Shown: in pieces, positions 1 to 7,920 of the stretch | Numbering within the stretch: the stretch's first letter is position 1 | Layout of the letters: every line of letters begins with the position of its first letter | NCBI GenBank assembly: GCA_000697335.1 | Contig: JNEM01016777.1 | Span: 1 to 10,688, forward strand | DNA from: Conidiobolus incongruus B7586 | Lineage: Eukaryota > Entomophthoromycota > Entomophthoromycetes > Entomophthorales > Conidiobolaceae | DNA length: 10,688 nucleotides | Direction: 5' to 3' | Made by a program: the position numbers and the translations under genes | Notes under the pieces: generated by a model | The model's database searches: none | The model's input: the letters and a program-made list of their open reading frames with translations, nothing else | Told to the model about the DNA's origin: nothing

Positions 1-639
1 TATTAATTATATATTTATAAAATCAAAAATGAAAAAAACTTTTATTTCTCTGTTTTAAAGTTAATAATATCAATTTTCATATAAATAAATATATTATTTT
101 AATAAGGTATATTTAAAACAATAAATTTATATAAATATAAGATCTTTTTATAAAGTAAATTTTAGAAAATAGTTATAAAATAATAGGCATTATAAAAACT
201 GTTATTAATAACGGATCATAAGGGTGATTTTCGGGTTTATAGATTAAAGACAATATATAATATTATTATTTGATAAATTAATTTAATTAATATATAGGAT
301 AATTATACTATAGAAATGAAAATATTTTTTAGATAAATATCTCACTAGGTTAAAGAATATAATAATTTAACTAATGAGCTATTAGTTATATTTATAATTT
401 ATTCATCCAGCTTGTAAATATTTATTATATATATGTATATATATTTTATATAAATAAGGTCAGATATTCCCATTTTTTGTAAAAAAATTAAATATAAAAA
501 TAAATGTTAATAATAATAGTAGAAAGTAATAGGATTATGATTAGGATCTATAATATAAGGTAAAAGAAGTATATGGTGAAAAAAGTTAAATCTTTTAAGA
601 TACATTAAACTATGATATATTAAAATATGTTATAACTCA

Positions 640-880
640 AGGTCCATGACACTTGGTAATATTGGATTATTCAAAAATTATAATTGGTGTCCACGGAAGT
701 AAAGTTTTCAATACTTTTATAAAGCTATAAATTCTAGACACCTCACCTTTCTTGTTAGATGCTGGCTTATGAAAACATCACAGTCCCTCTTGAATCATTT
801 ACCCTAATAGACTATTTTCACACCTGCTAATTGGGAATGATAGAAGTGAAAACTAGGTATGATTTAAAACAATAACAGTG
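640..880. other. G+C-richer island in the left flank, possible decayed coding fragment
   Basis: Bases 771-870 are about 34% G+C, against roughly 12-20% around them. Both strands read protein-like between stops. The plus strand has a 23-residue frame from the ATG at 759 (MLAYENITVPLESFTLID...) that continues after one stop as LGMIEVKTRYDLKQ. The minus strand gives KKGEVSRIYSFIKVLKTLLP in another frame. Neither strand shows a convincing gene, splice structure or recognised domain, so strand and identity are left open. Confidence 0.25.
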
Positions 881-1595
881 ATTAATTAAAGTTCAAATTA
901 AACTTTTCTGGTAAATTTTATATCATTCAATTTATTTTCGACAATAATAATATAATAGGCTTAAATTGAAAGAACAATTATAATATTAACAAAATTGAAG
1001 CTAATAGGATTAGGCTGATTTTAATATTGTGTGTAAATGATATTAACATTTTATAAAATCATTTGAATTTATATAAACTTAATCATCTTTTATGATAGTT
1101 TTAATACGGAAAGCAATATATTTAAATGTTCTAAAGTTGTTATTTAATAAATGAGCTCGATATTATAACTAAGTTGATTTATTACAAAATGAATTAAAAT
1201 TAGAAATTTTATTAGATAGAAAGGAAATGTTTTTATTTATTGACTGGCTAATTATTCAATATCTACTTGTTCCTCTTAAAGGTTTTTCACATTTTATAAA
1301 ATTAGTCTGAAACTATAATAAAAAAAGTAGCGTTAACTAGATATATTCTACATAATTGAAAGTAAAAAAGCATTAAATCTAGTTTATTAATGTATATCAC
1401 TAATTATTAGTAAATAAGTTATATCATATATTTGATGTCAAATCCGTAAGTATTAATTATAGTATATGTAGTGAAAATTAATTATTCAAAAAATGTGATT
1501 GATGAGAAAAATCATTTCAGAGACTTTAATAGAATTTAATATATCAATACATTAAAAATGCGGAATAAATTTAGTCAAATAAGTTAAACAAAATT

Positions 1596-1601
1596 TTTAT
1601 T
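1596..1601 (-). promoter_or_regulatory. Candidate poly(A) signal AATAAA downstream of the GRHPR-type gene
   Basis: AATAAA on the minus strand begins about 12 nt after the TAA stop of the reductase gene. Position and sense fit a very short 3' UTR, but A/T runs this common make chance matches easy. Confidence 0.35.
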
Positions 1602-1612
1602 TAAAACTAATA

Positions 1613-2789
1613 TTATAATTTAACTTCAGCAGCCATTTCAGTATCGTTAATACCTGCAATCAAATTTCTAATAGCTAGATCAGCCATAGCTTCTCGAGTT
1701 TCTATATTAGCAGATCCCAAGTGAGGAGTGATGACGACATTGTCCAGTTTGAGTAGTTCACTATCCAAAGGCAAAGGTTCGGGATCAGTGACGTCTAATC
1801 CAGCTCCAGCAATTTCGCCAGTCTTGAGGGCTTGAATCAAATCATCCTGCTTGATTACACCGCCTCTAGAGCTATTCAACAAGATAGCAGAGTTTTTCAT
1901 TTTTTGAAAAACTTCAGCATTGAACAAATGCTTTGTGTCTTCATTGAAGACACAATTAATACTCAAAATATCACTCTGTTTAACCAATTCTTCAAAACTG
2001 ACATACTCAGCATTCAATTCTTTCTCAAATTCGGGCTTTCGAGATCTCGAATTATAAATAATCCTGTGGGGATTGAATCCTTTAAAGCGCTTGGCAGTTG
2101 CTTGGCCAATTCTGCCAGCACCGAAGATTCCTACAACTTTTCCGGCAATTGAGCTGCCGACCATGAAATTAGGTTCCCATGGTCCCCATCCGCCAGTTTT
2201 GACGAGATTCACACCTTTGACTAGATGACGCGATACCATCAAAGCGAGTCCTAAATTAATGTCGGCGGTAGCATCAGTCAACACGTCGGGAGTGTAACCT
2301 AACCGAATATTGCGTTTTTTGAGTTCTGCAATATCTATGTGGTCATAACCAACACTCATAGTAGACACCACCTTAATAATCCATTAGCCAAATCATACTA
2401 AAATCACTCAAATTTTAACTATTTACTTTCAATTGTGACCCTAAAAACCAATTAATGTCGCAAAATTCACATTAAAATACTAAAACTTACCCACAAAGTC
2501 CAAAAACTCTTTATCAATTTTTTCCCCACCTGGAATTACTAAAACACCTTCCGCGCCTAAAACAATTAATATGTGTAAAACTAAAATAAATCGAATTACC
2601 TTTGGAAATTTCTAAATATTGTTGTCTGGACATTGGTTTGGATTCGTTCCACCATTTCATATCCCACCTAATTGAAATTAGCATTAGAAAATTAATGAGT
2701 TAATTAAGTTACTCTTGCGCTAATTTAGTTAGCCATTGATTTGCTTGGGGTGTCAAACTTCTTGTAATTGTAACTTTAGGCTTGATCAT
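1613..2789 (-). CDS. GRHPR: Glyoxylate/hydroxypyruvate reductase (GRHPR-type D-2-hydroxyacid dehydrogenase), 5 exons
   Basis: Exons are 2713-2789, 2600-2667, 2491-2556, 2427-2440 and 1613-2371; introns are 45, 43, 50 and 55 nt, all GTAA...AG. Spliced length is 327 residues, against 328 for human GRHPR as I remember it. Seen: nucleotide-binding GAGRIG at residues 159-164 and the family signature GYTPDVLTDATAD near residue 100. The catalytic triad expected for the family is present: Arg244 (NSSRGG), Glu273 (DPEPL) and His292 (PHLGSA), each one residue before the human positions. GGWGPW at 136-140 matches the substrate-pocket tryptophan loop. NSRSR after the second Rossmann strand favours NADP(H). 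Known of the family: NAD(P)H-dependent reduction of glyoxylate to glycolate and of hydroxypyruvate to D-glycerate. The C-terminus (VKL) is not a canonical peroxisomal signal, so a cytosolic enzyme is inferred. The ATG at 2787-2789 gives the usual N-terminal start (KPKVTITRSL). Confidence 0.93.
2427..2440 (-). other. 14-nt microexon (exon 4) of the GRHPR-type gene
   Basis: On the minus strand TTTTTAG precedes GGTCACAATTGAAA, which is followed by GTAAATAG. With the last G of exon 3 these 14 bases encode Gly-Ser-Gln-Leu-Lys. They bridge DFVG to VVSTMSVG, which matches the human run ANLKVISTMSVG. Direct splicing of exon 3 to exon 5 would shift the frame and meet a TGA after about ten codons, so the exon is needed for a working enzyme. 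Flanking introns are 50 and 55 nt. The call rests on phase, splice sites and family alignment, not on transcript data. Confidence 0.85.
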
Positions 2790-3230
2790 ATTGATTTTTT
2801 AAATTTAACTTATTTTTTTTTCTAAGATTAATAATAAAGAATGAAATAGGTGATGTAATCAATTTAAAAGGTATTTTTATTATTTAATAGTAATTGAATA
2901 ATTAATAATGGGTTTTATAAAATTAAATTAATAAATCATATGATGGAACTGGGTATTGTGACTTGGATATCCAATAAAATTTGATGAGGAAAGATAATTC
3001 AAATAATATAATTGAGTAAATTAATTAATGAAGGTAACCAGTTATAAGAAATATATATATTAACAAAATGAAAAAATTGGAAATCTACATAGTAATTATA
3101 TATTAATTATTAAAATTAAATTTTATTAAAAATTTTTATAGTTATTATTAATTTTGAATATCTTAAGAATTTGTCGGGTGTATTATTTAAAATGATTACC
3201 TACCGCATTGAAAAATTCAAAGCCGTGCAT
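2790..3230. other. Spacer between SED5 and the GRHPR-type gene
   Basis: About 440 bases of AT-rich DNA must contain the SED5 3' end and the promoter of the reductase gene. The part nearest SED5 (3180-3230) is less AT-rich than the rest and is probably SED5 3' UTR. I recognise no specific regulatory motif. Confidence 0.55.
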
Positions 3231-3235
3231 TTATT
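3230..3235 (-). promoter_or_regulatory. Candidate poly(A) signal AATAAA overlapping the SED5 stop codon
   Basis: The last codons read GTG AAA TAA A, so AATAAA on the minus strand includes the TAA stop. Such overlap would imply a minimal 3' UTR. The hexamer also follows simply from an AAA-TAA-A context, so it may be coincidental. Confidence 0.25.
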
Positions 3236-4345
3236 TCACGAGTACAAATATTAATACGAAGAATAAGATCGCCGCGAATATTTTGATCATGAGCCATCGG
3301 TTGGACGTTAAATTGGTATAGTATTTTAGTAACTCCTTTTGAGCTCCCGTCACATTCATTTCTAAGTCTTCGACATTTGCATCAATTCTATTTAAATAAT
3401 CAATATAAATATTATAATGGAGTGGGATTTGGGTTACCTTTGGACCACATCGCGCTGTTCACTGACCATTTGAGATAATCGCTGGAACACACTTCCCAAT
3501 TCTGCAATAGTGGACTCTATGTTCTGAATGGCTGTTGCTCGATTGTCAATGTAAGAATCCTAAAGTATATCAATATTTAATCTCAATATTTAATAATAAG
3601 AAATTACTTGACTCTCTATCAATTCCATCTGCTGCATTGAAGTGCCACCCAAATCCAAAGCTAAAAATTCCTTCTTTTCACTTTGCCCCTGATCGTCGTA
3701 AAAATTTTGTTGATTAGGAGCCTTCGAATAAGTAAATTTTTCTTTACGTTCAGAACTCGCCTTCATATTCTATTTACCTCATTAATAACACTCTGATAAA
3801 ATTAGTATATAATTAATTACTTGAGTTCTTATTTCCAATACATCCTTAAAACTCATAGAAGTATTAGCCAACTGGGATTGCAAATTCGTCACTACATTGG
3901 TTTTATGTTCTTCAGCTTGCCTCTTACCACTCTTCTGTGACTTTGACAATTGTTGCAAATTACTCAATTTCAAATTAATATTAGCAATATCTTGTTTAAT
4001 GGAGAATGTAAGATCCTAAACTTGGTGAATAATTAAAATAAATAGTTTGGAATAAAATTACATTGATTTCAGTCGGCATATCATCGAATAAAGTGCGTCG
4101 TTTGGCCACTAATCAATTATTAATAACAATAAATCAACATTGTGAAAAATATATTTACATCGCGTTAATTTCTGCAACTTATCGTGAGTCCCACCAATTT
4201 CTTTAGCTATTTGGCTTGCTAACAAACTGAACTCATTTTTGTGCTTTGGACTGTTGCCACCCTGCTGCGTAGGTGCTGGACTCTTATTCAAACGAATTTG
4301 TAAATTTTTACTAACTGAGAAAAACTCTCGAGATCTATCTCTCAT
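3231..4345 (-). CDS. SED5: Golgi Qa-SNARE, Sed5/syntaxin-5 family, 6 exons
   Basis: Exons are 4159-4345, 4062-4108, 3821-4015, 3608-3769, 3438-3559 and 3231-3387; introns are 50, 46, 51, 48 and 50 nt. The product is 289 residues. Seen: N-peptide MRDRSREF, the Sly1-binding signature of Sed5/Stx5; an Habc-like helical region about 40-150 with LAKRRTLFDD and TNLQSQLANTSMSFKDVLEIRT; a variable linker about 145-185; a SNARE motif about 200-260 with QNIESTIAELGSVFQRL and Gln232 (VSEQ) as the zero-layer glutamine; then SNRWLMIK and a C-terminal anchor at 274-288. Known role: target SNARE for ER-to-Golgi and intra-Golgi fusion, regulated by Sly1. Exon 3 joins exon 4 through an intron with a TACTAAT branch site (3801-3807), giving RTQNMK, like human RTENLK. 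The start is fixed by the N-peptide at the very N-terminus. Nothing looks damaged. Confidence 0.95.
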
Positions 4346-5005
4346 TATTATTTTTTATTAAATTATTATATTTTAATTTTTATTAAGATAAAGAGTATTA
4401 AATAAAGCTTGAATCATATATTATATTATTCAGTTTAGAATTATTGGTAAATTTATAATTGGTTTAATATTTATTAATTTTAGAATTTAATTTGAAGTTA
4501 GCCAATTATTAAAAATATTGAAATGTTTTGGTTATTAATTATTGGTTTTATTAGTTGGAAATTGAACTCGTGGCATTATTTAAGATAAAGAGATTAAAAT
4601 AATTAATACAGAATTAGATTTTTGAAATGCAAAATAATTAACCAATTGAAGTTGACGACATTAATATCACAAATCTTATCAATAAGAATTAGCAACTTCT
4701 ATCTCACGAATTATTAACTCGTACTATAATATTAAAATAACTAAACCCTTACATATTGGTTCATTAGTCGCAGAAGTTGAATAATATGATATTAATTTAT
4801 TTGCAAAGTTATCCAAAATACAAATGAATTAGTAAATTAATTCAATGAATTTTGTGGTATATGATACACATCATCCAATTTTTTTTAATTTTTTATATTT
4901 TCAATTAAAATATTATAATTTAAAAAAAATCAATAACAAAAATTTAACAATAAATTAATGTAGTTAAACTTTAAGAGTTTTATATTTTAAAAAATACAAA
5001 CAATT
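4346..5005. other. Spacer between PCF11 and SED5
   Basis: This AT-rich gap should hold the SED5 promoter next to 4345 and the PCF11 3' end near 5006. A slightly less AT-rich stretch at about 4620-4880 has a stop-interrupted plus-strand frame, treated under findings. No clear promoter element or RNA gene is visible. Confidence 0.5.
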
Positions 5006-5011
5006 TTTATT
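5006..5011 (-). promoter_or_regulatory. Candidate poly(A) signal AATAAA for PCF11
   Basis: AATAAA on the minus strand lies about 127 nt past the exon 4 stop, or about 10 nt past the stop of the proposed fifth exon. It is the best placed such hexamer I noticed after the gene, though the background is very AT-rich. Confidence 0.33.
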
Positions 5012-5020
5012 AGACGAATT

Positions 5021-5090
5021 TCAAATTATAGATCCAGCGAACTTTGGTAAGTTAGAATGAGGCGGAACAATCCCTATAAATTCGATGATA
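5021..5090 (-). CDS. Possible fifth and last exon of PCF11, behind a weak 5' splice site
   Basis: TTTTCAG at 5091-5097 (minus) precedes a 70-nt stretch that is richer in G+C than its surroundings and reads IIEFIGIVPPHSNLPKFA then GSII and TGA. Using GT at 5143-5144, six bases before the end of the exon 4 stop, gives a 54-nt intron, the size of the other twelve. It joins in phase as HTES-IIEFIG. A candidate AATAAA (5006-5011) follows the TGA by about 10 nt, like the short 3' end of the reductase gene. Against it: the donor reads GTCATA, while all other donors here are GTAA. If not an exon, this is 3' UTR. The opposite strand also reads openly (LLDEFQIIDPANFG) but has no gene around it. Confidence 0.42.
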
Positions 5091-5137
5091 CTGAAAATTG
5101 TTACATTAAATAAAAGAAATTATTAATGTTAATCAGC

Positions 5138-6832
5138 TTATGACGATTCTGTATGACTCTGAGGAGGTGGTGAAGGCGTCTTCGAAGGTTTCGTAGATGT
5201 CGTAGTGGTGGTACTCTTCTGATCAAACTTGGCACTATCTTTGTAGCAGTTGACATGATAAATCTAAAATCAAAGTTAATGAATGATATAAATTGATATG
5301 ATAATGATTGTGACTTACCACTTCATCAACCATTACAGCGTTATTGTAGACCCAATCCTCTTGAGCATCGCTCCACACGGATTGGAGCTTGTCCTTACAG
5401 ATGGGGCAGTAGGGGTCCTGATGGTTAGGAGGCACCAACACGTGGTGCACTTCGTCGTCCTTGACCTCCTCGTCGACGTTGGGCTCGGTGTTGAAGAAGA
5501 GTGGTACCTGCTGCGAATTCAGCTCACTTTCCTTGGATTGAATCCAATCGCTTTCCGAGTTGAACCAGTTACGAGAGCTCGACTTTTTCGTCTTGTTCTG
5601 ACGGTTTTGGCGGAAGTGCCAGTCCAAATGATCCTTTTGCTTCGTTTCGATGTCATCGCTTGGTGGGAATCGAATGCCACATTGGCCGCATTTGACGGGC
5701 ATGTTGTCATACAGGACTTTGTACGCGTTGGGGCGCGCTGTAAGGATGTCTTTCTGGTTGAGTGTGACGATGACAGTTACAAAGGCGGGAGCAGTAGAAG
5801 CTTGAGTGCTGGAACCTGAGGGCGTGGGAGTGGAATTGGAGGGGATGGGAGATCCGGAATGAAGACTGCCACTGGGGGGTTGGTTAGGCTGAGATGCATG
5901 ACTACTTTGGGATCTAGCTGAGTTAGGATGTTGGGGAGATTTGTTAGCAGTACTAAGGAGTGTTTGGATTAAGCTGGCATCCAATTTGGGAAGAGTGGGC
6001 AAAATGGGAGCTGAGACTGGAGCTGGAGCAGGTCTAGTTGGATTGGGGGAAGAATAATGGTGACCATTAACTATAGGTTGTTGAGGAGGTGGACGTTTAA
6101 CCTGAGGAGGATATCTAGGTTTATTGTGATACTGCTATATAAGATAGTTAAACATTTGTCAATAATATTAATCTTTATTAGAAAACTTACATTATCATAG
6201 TGCGTTTGCTGAGGATGAGGAGGTCTCTGATAAGGGTGAGGATGAGGATGGTGGGGAGGATGACGACGAATATGGCTACCAGGGGATCTGTTAGGAATAA
6301 AGTTACCAGGGGGCTGTGAATGGGGAGTGAAATGGGGAGGAGGTTGTTGGATATGAGAATCTATAGAGACTAAAAGCTCGAAAGGAAAGAGTGCGCCCTC
6401 TTTCCAAGTTTCTAGAACGCGAAGGAAACGACCTTTGGTTTGGTGGTCCACCTTATTGAAAGCATCCAAAAAAACTTGAGCTAAATTATGTGCGAACATG
6501 GTAATATACTCGCCACCTACATTTTTGACAATAGAATCTAAAACATATAAGATAGGTAATTTTTCATGTGGGGGAGCCTAATGAAATATTAATCAAAAAG
6601 CTAAACAAATTAAAGCAATAAAGCTTACATCAAAAATTCTATCTTCGATAGCGGAAACGAAAGTAGCAGCGTAAGAAGGGTTTTGTTGGGCTAAAATAGA
6701 TAACTCTGTGATCAAAGGCTTAGAATTGATGGTGAGTTGGCTCAACAAACGGTAAAAGCTGTCAACAATTCCATCGGGTCTGGGAGGAAAAGGCATATGG
6801 TGGGGTTTTCCTTGATGATATTGAGGCATCAT
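5138..6832 (-). CDS. PCF11: Pcf11-type pre-mRNA cleavage/polyadenylation and termination factor, 4 exons (possibly 5)
   Basis: Exons are 6629-6832, 6191-6577, 5319-6134 and 5138-5263; introns are 51, 56 and 55 nt. As modelled the product is 510 residues (yeast Pcf11 is about 626, human about 1555). Seen: an RNA polymerase II CTD-interaction domain at about 18-142 with LTINSKPLITELSILA, YVLDSIVKNVG and RVLETWKEG; a Pro/His/Gln-rich stretch about 147-240; LPKLDASL (245-252) before a Ser/Pro-rich linker; zinc finger 1 CGQC at 346-349 with H366 and H370 (HLDWHFRQNR); the probable Clp1-contact segment RNWF...DWI (385-394); zinc finger 2 CPIC at 440-443 closed by H472 and C475 (IYHVNC), across intron 3. 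Known role: CF IA/CF II subunit coupling 3'-end cleavage to termination in the nucleus. Two adjacent ATGs open the frame; the first is used here. The C-terminus may be wrong: see 5021-5090. Confidence 0.93.
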
Positions 6833-7175
6833 ATTTGTTACAGTTATGAATTATGTATATATACTTAAGGTTAATAACAAGTCGCTGTTAATAAAATTAA
6901 TATTTATAAGGCTGATAGTCAAATAAATATTAATAAATAGTAGAGAGGCTCGGTTCAGTAGTTAATAGGTATATTTTAATAATTAATTTTGTTATTTTAA
7001 TTAATATTTTTTTTTTCAAATTTTGTTTTCTATTTTTTTTAATAAAGTAAAATGTGATAATACAGATTGATTAGCAAAAGTATCTCAAGAAGCAAGGGAG
7101 ATTTTAGAGAGCTAAATTAATTCAAATAAAAAACGGTGATGAACACGTTTAAAAGTTTAAAGGTTTAAGGATAAT
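6833..7175. other. Upstream region of PCF11
   Basis: AT-rich DNA expected to carry the PCF11 promoter. On the minus strand TATAAATA (6901-6908) lies about 70 nt before the start codon and could be a TATA element, but such octamers are common at this composition. Poly-T tracts occur on the plus strand near 7005-7040. No gene was found. Confidence 0.4.
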
Positions 7176-7920
7176 TTAAATATTATATTTTACAATGGTG
7201 TTGAATTTGTTGTAGTGGTGTTTTAGCTTAAACCAGATAAATCGATTGGTAAGTTCCAACTGAGTTTTCCAACCGTCAATCAAATACGAGCTAAAATATA
7301 GTAAACTTACTTTTATTTAATGTGGCCAAAAAGCTATACCGCGTGGAATCAATATTATAATACCGTTAACTTTTTTACACGGACTGTAAAAATTTTTCAG
7401 TTTGTTCGATTGAGAAATAAAGAAACATTCATGATTGTTGAGTATTGATCGTGGGGTATATCTAACATATTTCGCTTAATTATCTCCTTCAATTTGATTG
7501 GATAAAGTTTTAAAGATTTTTATTCTCCTCTATCCAATCATAAATAAGAATAGCTTTTTTTAGTGATCTTAGATGGTCATTTGCTATTAATAAAATTAAC
7601 AATAATTCATCCAATTGAGATAATCACCAAAATCTATTTTGATCTATAGTCAATTCAAAATCATTTAGTTTGTTATAGTGCTACATTTTAATTAACTAAA
7701 AGAACAAACTTTGATATATTATTCAATAGACGCCATCAGAGTTATAGAATATCATTTGTAAAGTTAAATTAGAATATATTTAAATTTTATTAAAAAGATA
7801 TTTATCAAAATCAATATAATATAAATTTAACAAAGTGGTTTGAAGTATAGCAATTGGTTGATATGATTTTCCCAATTTTTAATTCAGAAAATTTCCGTAA
7901 AATTCAAATACAATGATCAT
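7176..7920 (-). pseudogene. Decayed Leu/Ile-rich coding remnant, perhaps of a leucine-rich-repeat protein
   Basis: Several long open stretches follow one another on the minus strand, each broken by stops or a frame change. They are 7783-7878 (32 codons, with QPIAILQTTLLNLYYIDF), 7510-7680 (55 codons with one TGA, with LSQLDELLLILL and HLRSLKKAILIYDWIEENKN), 7397-7519 (40 codons, a frame change from the last, with KLKEIIKR and DIPHDQYSTIMNVSLFL), and 7176-7316 (46 codons, with SYLIDGWKTQLELTNRFIWF). In DNA of this composition a stop is expected about every 11 codons, so runs of 32-46 in a row on one strand are suggestive. Spaced Leu/Ile residues recall LRR or F-box/LRR proteins. Similar but weaker pieces run on to about 8880. 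I cannot name the family; chance remains possible. Confidence 0.35.

Larger units (their letters stand above)
1..1612. other. AT-rich left flank without an intact gene
   Basis: Apart from the 640-880 island and the candidate poly(A) signal at 1596-1601, I see only AT-rich spacer. A TA-dinucleotide-rich patch lies near 420-455. One 45-codon plus-strand frame (1173-1310) stands alone without start context or splice partners. No RNA gene was recognised. Confidence 0.6.

Noticed and set aside
420-455. TA-rich short repeats here and at 8960-8995
   Set aside because: Imperfect low-complexity TA runs, ordinary for this composition; no defined unit or target-site duplication.
1173-1310. 45-codon plus-strand frame with a faint F-box look (WLIIQYLLVPLKGFSHFIKLV with its start)
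   Set aside because: Uniformly hydrophobic and AT-driven, no start context or splice partners; one run of this length is expected by chance in the flank.
1832-2152. 106-codon plus-strand open frame opposite the reductase gene
   Set aside because: Antisense shadow of the Rossmann-domain exon, with no splice or family support.
3535-3717. 60-codon plus-strand open frame over SED5 exons 4 and 5
   Set aside because: It crosses an intron and is antisense to the SNARE-motif exons; no independent support.
5235-5318. Extension of PCF11 exon 3 through intron 3 to an in-frame stop
   Set aside because: It would lose the IYHVNC half of the second zinc finger; GTAAGT and TTTTAG mark a clean 55-nt intron (5264-5318) that restores it.
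5298-5819. 173-codon plus-strand open frame opposite PCF11
   Set aside because: It is antisense to exon 3, which encodes both the first zinc finger and most of the second. The translated sequence shows no recognisable family, and the frame is explained by coding bias of the real strand.
1613-6832. Three minus-strand genes in a row as an operon or functional cluster
   Set aside because: Gaps of about 440 and 680-790 bases and unrelated functions; each gene has its own conserved start and candidate 3' signal.
7071-7115. Plus-strand LAKVSQEAREILES, recalling the helix of histone-fold factors
   Set aside because: Only 14 codons between stops, with no continuation of a histone fold on either side.
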